DNA of 64,000 bases from Haliotis asinina. Taxonomy: Eukaryota > Mollusca > Gastropoda > Lepetellida > Haliotidae. The notes beneath the pieces are model-generated. The model ran no database searches and was not told the DNA's origin. It saw only the letters and a program-made list of their open reading frames with translations. Made by a program: the position numbers and the translations under genes. This document shows positions 42,501 to 51,500 of the stretch, one piece after another (position 1 is the stretch's first letter; each line of letters begins with the position of its first letter). The stretch is taken from assembly GCF_037392515.1 (NCBI RefSeq), contig NC_090283.1, positions 17,888,501 to 17,952,500 of the forward strand, in the 5' to 3' direction.

Positions 42501-45500
42501 CACTGGATTGTCTGGTCCAGACTCGATTACTTACAGACCACTGCCATATAGCTGGAATATTGCTGAGTGTGGGGTAAAACTAAACTCACTCACTCTAGTG
42601 TTGGGACTCGCAAACCAGATCTATCTATTTTTCGGAGGACTTGTGGTGAATGGTTATCGATGGTATTCAAATTGATACAATTTTTAATGTAATCACCAAT
42701 TTTACCAATTTCCCCAGTTTTTCTAAACAATGAAATTGGTTACAATTTAAATGTTTGACAGTATATCTATTAATCAACAGATATATTCAAAGTAGTTGTG
42801 TTTAAAAACAGGTTGAAGTAATATCTACCATAGTGATGAATACAAAACCATGGATACAATGTGCAGAGCTTTCCACTGTTGAACATGTGTTTGTTCACGA
42901 ATATTCATCAAATTTAATCGTTAGTTTACTTCATACTAAAGCAGCAAAATTCCAGTTGGTCAGTAATGTTCTTAACCTTCAATAATTATTAATCCTCCTT
43001 TCCCAAGTACATAGCTCAAGATGTCAATCATTGGATTGTCTGACTCTGTTACTTACACTCTGCCACATTGCATGAATTTTGCTGAGTGCAGCATTAAACA
43101 ACAAGGAGCTGACAATGAGAAATACTCTTCTCAGGAAAATATCCCGGGATTTTTGTCCAGAGATTTTAACGTCAAACTACGCCAATACGATTCCACTAGC
43201 AATCTGACGAACTTTTAATAAAATGTATTAAAATTTGGATATATAGACAAAAACACATATTTTCAATGATGAAATACATTTTCAGACTTCATGTATCTTC
43301 CATTCATCATATTTAATGGCATATTTGAACTGGAATGATTGCAAGGAACAAATGCAATTGTAGTGAAGCTGATTTCAGTACATTTGCAATTTGACACATT
43401 TAGTTCTGGCAGAAATAATTTAACCACGTGACCATAATATCATTCATTTTTTTTTCTCAGAATCCATCATGATTTTGTTTATTTAGTTGACTACTAATTT
43501 TGTGGTCAAACTACTAATTTTGAATGTTGGAACTACCATTTGCAACACTTTGGTGTTGGCATCTCTGTATTTTTAAACATCATCCCCCCCAAATTAATCG
43601 TTTTTGCTTTCAGACTTGAACTTACTGGACTGGTCTAACACCAACCTCCTGGCCGTGTGTCTTGGCAGCGCCCTCTACCTGTGGAATGCTACCAACAGTT
43701 CCATTGCTCACCTGTTCCGACTGTCCACGCCTGACCTGTACATCTCTAGCGTTGGCTGGATAAAGGAAGGCAATGTGCTGGCTGTCGGCATCAACAACGG
43801 CGCAGTGCAGGTACGTGGATGAAAAGGCAGTGATGGAAATGGTGCTTGATTTGCATGACGTGTTGTATCACCGCTCAAAATATACTTGTTTTGGCTGATA
43901 TTTTTTTAGTTTTATATTCCATTTATATGTTGAAAGAGCATGGGTAAAATATTTCACAATGTCCATAGCAGTATATCTAAAGTAATTCAAACACACAAGT
44001 AGAGGAACAGTTTATGGATAGACACAGTTATAAATCATATGATTATCTACACCAAAGCATCATATCCAATAAAGAAGTTGTCTATAACCATAGCAGCTTC
44101 TAAATACTTCTTAAGGGAGAAATACACAAGAAGTGCTCACTATGGTTCTTGTCATGGAAAATGTGATATATTTGATCATATGAAATGATTCCAAATCTAT
44201 TTTTTGCAAAGTTAAAAAAATAATATCCAACATGATTCGATATGACGTGCCAAACAAGTTGTGTTAGTCCCAACTGCATAGATCATTACTCATGTCAATC
44301 ACTGGATTGGTTGGTGACTGACGCATGTAGCTGTAATATTGCTGGGTGTGGTGTTAAGCAAAGTAACGAAACACAAAATGTGGCCATCATATGTTGCTGC
44401 AGACAAATTCTAACCTGAACTGCCAGATCTGTGAAGTAAAGCTACCTGTTTCAGCTGTGGGACACCACCAAGGAGAAGCTGATAAGGACAATGGGTGGCC
44501 ATGCAGCCAGAGTTGGTGCCCTCAGCTGGAACTCCTACATCCTCTCCAGGTCAGTGCCAAAACAGACATGTGTACAGTTAGCGGTGTCTGCTTGTTACTA
44601 TTAAAAATTTGCTGTGACAAGAGGTATAAGAAATCCCATCAGAACCATTAAAATGTAACACAGAGAAGTCTAAAATATTTAGTAATGAGTATTGAGCAAA
44701 GACCAAGATACAATGATTCCCAATAGAGGTTTCTAGAACAATGCAGCCGAGTCAGTTCTAAAGTAATGGGTCTCAAATATGATACCAACTCATCAAAGTC
44801 TTGGTTTGAGAGTGAGAAACAGTTATGCTGAATCAGCGACCTTTCTTGAATGTAGGTTCAGCGTTGGCGAAGAGGCAGACAGATGTACGTAGGCCGAATG
44901 ATGACACAACTCCAGTAAATCTTTGTGTGTGTATCGTCAACACAATAACCAGCCTTATATATACACAGTCACTGGTTTTTGAGCTTTCCAGCGAAGTATG
45001 GGACCTTCGCAATCGGCTTGTGTTTTCACACCAAAGGGAGGCAACTCTAAAGGTGTTGCTGAAACACGAAATACGAAATGTGACCCATAATAACTATCAC
45101 TCAAACTGTAAACATTGTAACAATTTCTCACTTAAAGATCACATGCAACCAAAAAATCAAACATAATTAAAACACATTTATCACTTATTCATGACGTATA
45201 ATATACACTGCTTCTTTTAAAAAAACAAATAAACAAAATTATAAGCGTACAATCGCGATTCAAAAGTGCAATATTTTGTACTTGGGCTTACTTTCCCCGA
45301 AACGAAGCCCACGGGAGACCGAACCCAGTCATAGCTTGTGGATGTGCACTCAAGTGTAACGACGGCCTCTGATTGGCTGTTTCATTTGCTGATATGCTGA
45401 GGGTTCATTGTGTGTACAGAAAGGTGATCTGTTTGATGGGCATTTTAGAAGTATGGTCAGTCACATGAAAGTAAGATTCTTTATGGATAACAACTTCTTT

Positions 45501-48500
45501 TCGTGTACTTGATGCGTCGTTTCAGTATGGATTCATATACTGTTGTCAAACAAAATCATACACACTATAAGAAGTTGTTATCCATGAAGAATGTATATAG
45601 AGATGCTGGATTTTGAAAATACATGTTCTCTGAATTTCCGCTCGATCCAATAAAAAATCATGTCAGTAAAGATGGTAAACTACTGCGTGGCTGGAATCTG
45701 TCATTCGTCCAAGTACAAAGGAGGACTTGAAACTGACAAGAGTTTGCACCAGTTTCCGTCAGATCCAGTTACATAATGTGGCAGAGACGGGGCTCGGGTG
45801 CACGAGTCGTAAATGAACTCATTTTCTTTATGTCGTATAGTCTGATAGGTGTTAAGCTCAAATTGCACGTGGTCAATGATTGAAGCTGTGTACTGCATGT
45901 TGTCATTAGCAGACAGGCAGGCAGACATATAGGTGTGAATAAACTAGACAATGAGCTTTCTCTGTGACAGAGACTGCTTACCACAATCAACAAGTTTTTT
46001 TTACGTAACGAGTAGATTATTTACTTGTTTGTGTACACAACCGAGATTAGACTACTGCTCACGACCTCAGATGCTGGGCATGCATACTGTTTCAAGCTCC
46101 GTGAACCTATTCACTGCGCATGCGTTATGGACGCAGCGCAGCACATCTGTTGAAACCAGTTTTCCCCCCAGCGCTGGGGGGAATTTAGTGAAACGTTTGA
46201 ACTCCGATTTCGCGGGCTTTTTTTTCATCGCGTTTTTTTCAACTTTATAGGTTGAATTGGCATTTTATATTATTTGTTTCGGTAAGTGCATACCTAAAGG
46301 TACCAGAATCTGCAAAGTTGTATTTTACGTTGCATGTGACCTTTAAAGATCACATGTACTATAGTAGGGTACAAATACAAAATCACTTGCTGACATCGCT
46401 ATAAATGAAACCCCGCCATTAAAACTACTTCTTTCGACCTTTAATTAACTTAACGTTTTTGTCAACAGTGCTCAATTCTCAGCCGCAAATGAAATTTCAA
46501 CCAATCAGAGCGGCGTGTCTCCATGTTGTAATTGAAGGTATAGAAATGAGGGTCTGTGCAGTATTCATATTCATTTCAGGGGTTAAACTATTTTGTTTGC
46601 AGGTTTGTACAAACATGAAATCGCAAAAGCTGTTGAGAAAAATTAAAGCTATATGTTCTCACAATCTACTATCATTTAGTTTTGTCTCCTGCTTTGCCTA
46701 GTTTTTGAGTTACAACCCTTGTTTTCACAGACGATTCTGTCAAAATCACTTGGTGTCGCTAGGTTGTAATCTGTGTTAGGTGGTATAAATCTACACATTA
46801 TTTGTCATCATTCACTTGATGCTCAGTTAATGAATTTATAACAGGTATAATTAGTGGTAACGCCACTTAGATTACCCGACAAAGACCCCCATTTGGCATT
46901 TCCTTTGGTGGAGGTCAATATAATATTGCTTGCAATATAAATGTCACTTCAACCCCCACCTTGCTTCCTTGGAAGAAGTTCCTATGTTAAAAGTTGTGTC
47001 ATGCAAAATCCTTTTGCCCATGATTCAAATGCATATTTAACTACAAGTAAAAAGTAGTTTTGATTTCTAACTTAATGAGAACAAATCATAATCTCAAGAC
47101 TTTAACCCGTGACTTCACGATTTTCCAAAATGGTGGCGCCCTGTCTGAAGATGAATGCTATTTAAGTTTGTTTTCACCGACTTACAAAATCAAAATTACT
47201 TTTCACTGGTAGTAAAATATGTATTTTATTGATGGACATTAGGATTTTACATGACATTGCTTATAACATAACAATTTCACTCTTGGAAGTGGTCAACATA
47301 AGGGGTCAATATAATATTACTTACGATAATATTGTCACTTCGACCACAACCTCATTTCCAAGGAAGAAAGCATTATATCCATGCAAAATCCTTTTGGTCA
47401 GCAATGTGTAGTAAGCAGTCTTGATTTTATAAACTTGATGAAACTTGAACTCCATTGTTTATCCTGGAAGCATGGTAGGGGGCGAACCATCCGATTTGGT
47501 ATAGAACAGGCTTCCACAACGCTCACTTTGCACACACTAACAACCAATTTAAGCACAAACTACAGGGTCTGGTGGAAATCTGTGCATAGTGACACCATCA
47601 CCCGATCCCAAGGAACAATTGACGGCAACACAACAATTCGGCATGTCTTTGGTGACGTCGATAAATCAGCAAAATAACGAGCTTCCTACACATTTTCTAT
47701 ACATTTAACTGAAAATCTTTCCTTCTATGACGTCACTGTAGGGCTCTGGCGACAAAGTTGTGTATCCTGTCTGTGGTTTCGTTTGCGGGCGAGAGAGAAG
47801 CAGACGGCTTTTTAGCAACTTTTGGGTGCTTGGCATTAATTGACCACAATTTTTTTTAAAAAAACAATGGTGTTCCGTTTATGACTAACCATAAGTCTTT
47901 CATATGCAGTGATAAAAAGAGTACCAAAAATTGAGTTTAGTTGTTCTTTAATCAATAACAATACAAATTACAGAAAATGCACCCTTGTAACATGCTAGAC
48001 AATTTTTCTTGGACAGTTTCCACTTTTGCTGTCATATACTCCCATCAGTTGGATCAGTTTAAGAATCAATTGGGCCCAGGTTTTCTTCATCCATCTTGGG
48101 GGTCATCCTGGCTTGCAACCTGGCCAACATTTAAACTGATTTACATTTAGATGTGTTTTGTCACTACATGAACCAATTTTGGGCCATTTATTACATACAA
48201 AATTTATTACATGTTTTAGCCATTTTCTGCACTTGCTTACCACTAAGTGGATTCTGGGCCAGTATTAGTGCCATTCAGACAATACTTAATGTGCTAGGTT
48301 GAGTATCCTCTTCCTCATCCAGTCAGACAGTCGATCATCTGTGGGTAGGTCACTACTCATTCTGTGAATGAACTGTGATGGTCCAACTTAGAATTGTTCC
48401 AGTGTTTGTGTTAACACAGAAACCTGTGTTTTTCACACACAAAAAAGTAATAAAAATGTGTCCTGGACACAGATTCTATTTAATTTTAAAAAGTACCTTA

Positions 48501-51500
48501 AAACAGCAACATATAAAAAAATAATAAATTTTGAAGCAATTCAGGATTGTAATGAAAACTTCATGCACAAAAAAATTGGACTGCATATTTATGATTCAGT
48601 TACCGCATGCACTCATGCAAAACCTACTGCGAACACTGATTGGTATTTGACCATCCATGCATGTTGTGAGAGGTGAGTAGCATGGACTGACGTAGTGCAT
48701 GTCAGTGGATCCCCAAAATCTATAGATGCTTATGATACTAATCAGTGGATTGTCTCTTTCAGACTCAATTATTTACGCACCATCATAAACCTAGACTATT
48801 GCTCAGTGTTGCATTAAACAGAAAGCAATCTTTCCACAATCATTCTATAAGCCTTCATGTATGTGCCAAAAATATTTGTATGCGCTGGTTGCAGCGGGAG
48901 CCGAACAGGTGCCATTCATCATCATGACGTCCGTGCGGCCGAACATATGGTGGGATCCCTAAACAACCATAGCCAGGAGGTGTGCGGACTCAAGTGGTCA
49001 AATGATGGTCGATATTTGGCCAGTGGCGGCAATGACAACCTCCTTAACATCTGGGACACAACCCTAGGCACTGATGTCAGTCCCCTTCATGTCCTTACAG
49101 ACCACCAAGCTGCTGTCAAGGTGAGTCTTTATCTACCATCAAGCTGCTGTCAAAGTGAGTCTTTACAACCACCAAGCTGCTGTCAAGGTGAGTCTTTGCC
49201 CATCACCAAGCTGCTGTCAAGGTGAGTCTTTCCACACCAGCAAGCTGCTGTCAAGGTGGTTTTCTTCCTCAGTACCAAGCTGCTGTCAAGGTGAGTGTTT
49301 ACCTACCACCAAACATTGTTTGCATATCAAGACGTTTGACTTTGACTGAAATTGGCGTTGCCGTTCTTCTCCTGGAGCAAAATTATAAATTTAAACTAGC
49401 TAACATATTCCTAAAGAGTATTTTGCTTTCTTGTTGATCACGACATCACACTCAAATTGCTTCAGGCCCGGCCCAGATTGCACATGTCATTATCTCAGAT
49501 GCTCAAATATTTCTTTCAGATTGTGTGTTGTATGTTGAGGAGGTTGGATACAAGGTTTCAAAATGTCAAGAAATTGCTAAATTTGGTATCATTTTGTACA
49601 TAAATGTGTTCTGGATCTAGTTATGTTAAAAAAATACCAAGTCATCACAGCATTTGTTGCACCACCTGTAAAAAGTAATGTGTCAATAAAAGTTCTCTTA
49701 AAAGTAAATTGTTATCATTCAATGTGTTTGGGGTTTTTTTTGTAAAGATATTTCAGTCTTGATATGAAATAAAGCAGGAAAATCAATTTTCAAGGCAATA
49801 TGTAGGATTTGAGACAGTACTAAACTTGTAAAAAGCAGGAATTTGAAGAAAATATGGATTCATCAATGAAAAAGAATTACATAATAAACTACACAACAAG
49901 ATTTTTTAAATAAAAGAATATTTATATAGTAAATTCACTCTAGATTCACATTCAAATATACCTGAGGGTATCAACATTATCGCCAATCAAACAGCATACC
50001 CAAATTAAAATTGATAGGGGGGGATAACTCTTGGTTGGGTTTACCTCGGTATAAATACTTGTGTGGCCAAAATATGAAGTAAGGTTAGAAGCAATATGAA
50101 GGGAAATAATTGTGTAACATAAAAACTAACAGATACACGCTTCTACTGTCACATCCCATGGCATACGGTATGCACACAAAGGTATCCAGCCTTTTTAACA
50201 GATCCCTTTTTCTATCCGCAGGCTCTGGCATGGTGTCCATGGCAACCTCATCTCCTGGCCAGTGGTGGAGGGACGGCTGACCGCCATATCAGATTCTGGA
50301 ATGTGACAACAGGTGCTTGTCTGGCATCCACAGACACAAACTCTCAGGTCAGTCTACTCTGGCAAGTCTACTGCTGCGTCAAGGTGGTATACCAAGATTA
50401 TCTGCAAAATTTTTAGTATCCAATCTCCCGCTTTCCTACCATTGCACTCTTGTGATAATAGGGGTCAGTGTGGCGTTTCCTCATCTGTATATTTCAACTG
50501 CAGTAGACAGACAGAAAGACATTTTATTCAGTATATCAGGCCATGCCCACTTTACAAAACAATCTTACATTTTGTCTGATGCTGGTAAACCAGCAGCAGT
50601 CATACATTACACTACAGTGGACCCATCAAGGTCCAGGGTTGAATAGGCCTTCAGCATCCCATGCTTGCCGTAAAAGATGATTATGCTTTTCGTAAGAAGC
50701 GACTAATGGGATCGGGTTGTCAGGCTGGCTGACTTAGTTGCCACATGTCATCGTTTCCCAATTGCACAGATGGGTGCTTGTTGGTCACTTGATTGTCTGG
50801 TCCAGACTTGATTATCTACAGACTGCTGCCATATAGCTGGAATATTGCTGAGTAAAACTAAACTCACTCACTCACTAACTTTATACTTCTTATCCAAACT
50901 GGAAGTTCTTATTCCCCTGCTTTTTTAAAAAGTATATTTGCTTAGAAAGCAAAAACTGCGCAGCTGCTCTAAACTATTCAATAAAATAAGTTGCACAGTT
51001 ATTGGTGGTATTAAACATGCTGGACAGCATTGGTTCCGTGTGCAGTGCTGTTCCTGAGACCAGATAGAAATGTTGATTTAGCGCAAGCTAGGTAGAGATG
51101 CCAACCCATGTTATTTTCTCTAAAAGCATACAATTTTTTTTTTAAAATACATTAAATGAAATTATCAAATGGCATACATACCATACACAATAATTTCAAC
51201 CACGTTTTGTTCAATATGAAGCTATATATGGATATATAAGACTGTTTTAGGGGAGTACTGTCTTAATAACAAGTCCTCATATATAATTTTTCCTTATCCT
51301 GACTCATGCTTTATTGCTTATCTCTCCTTCCTTCCGAACAGTCAGTGAAAACTTGAGTCCCTTCCAGTTCCCTAGATGCGAACATACAATCACTCTCCTT
51401 GCGCCACCATTTTCCTGCCCAAAGTGCCGACATGGCCATACACATGCTATACCTCACTCTTGGTAAGAGGCGACTAACAGGATCGGGTGATCAGGCTCGC

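Larger units (their letters stand above)
45130..46350. mobile_element. THAP-bearing (P-like) DNA transposon remnant in cdc20 intron 6
   Basis: ATCACATGCAAC at 45138 is mirrored by GTTGCATGTGAC at 46330-46341, giving likely inverted ends. The outside sequences ACTTAAAG (left) and CTTTAAAG (right) could be a slightly diverged 8-bp target duplication, the size P elements make. Inside is one THAP-like coding remnant (45672-45776), a nested hairpin and a 22-bp palindrome. About 1.2 kb, so it would be internally deleted or non-autonomous. Confidence 0.6.

Noticed and set aside
44825-45166. Open frame of 113 codons in cdc20 intron 6
   Set aside because: It has no family signature and ends within the THAP-bearing element; it is not an exon because the splice phases of exons 6 and 7 already agree.
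49155-49437. Open frames across the exon 7 donor repeat
   Set aside because: They only translate the tandem repeat; the downstream exon 8 joins in phase with the first donor.
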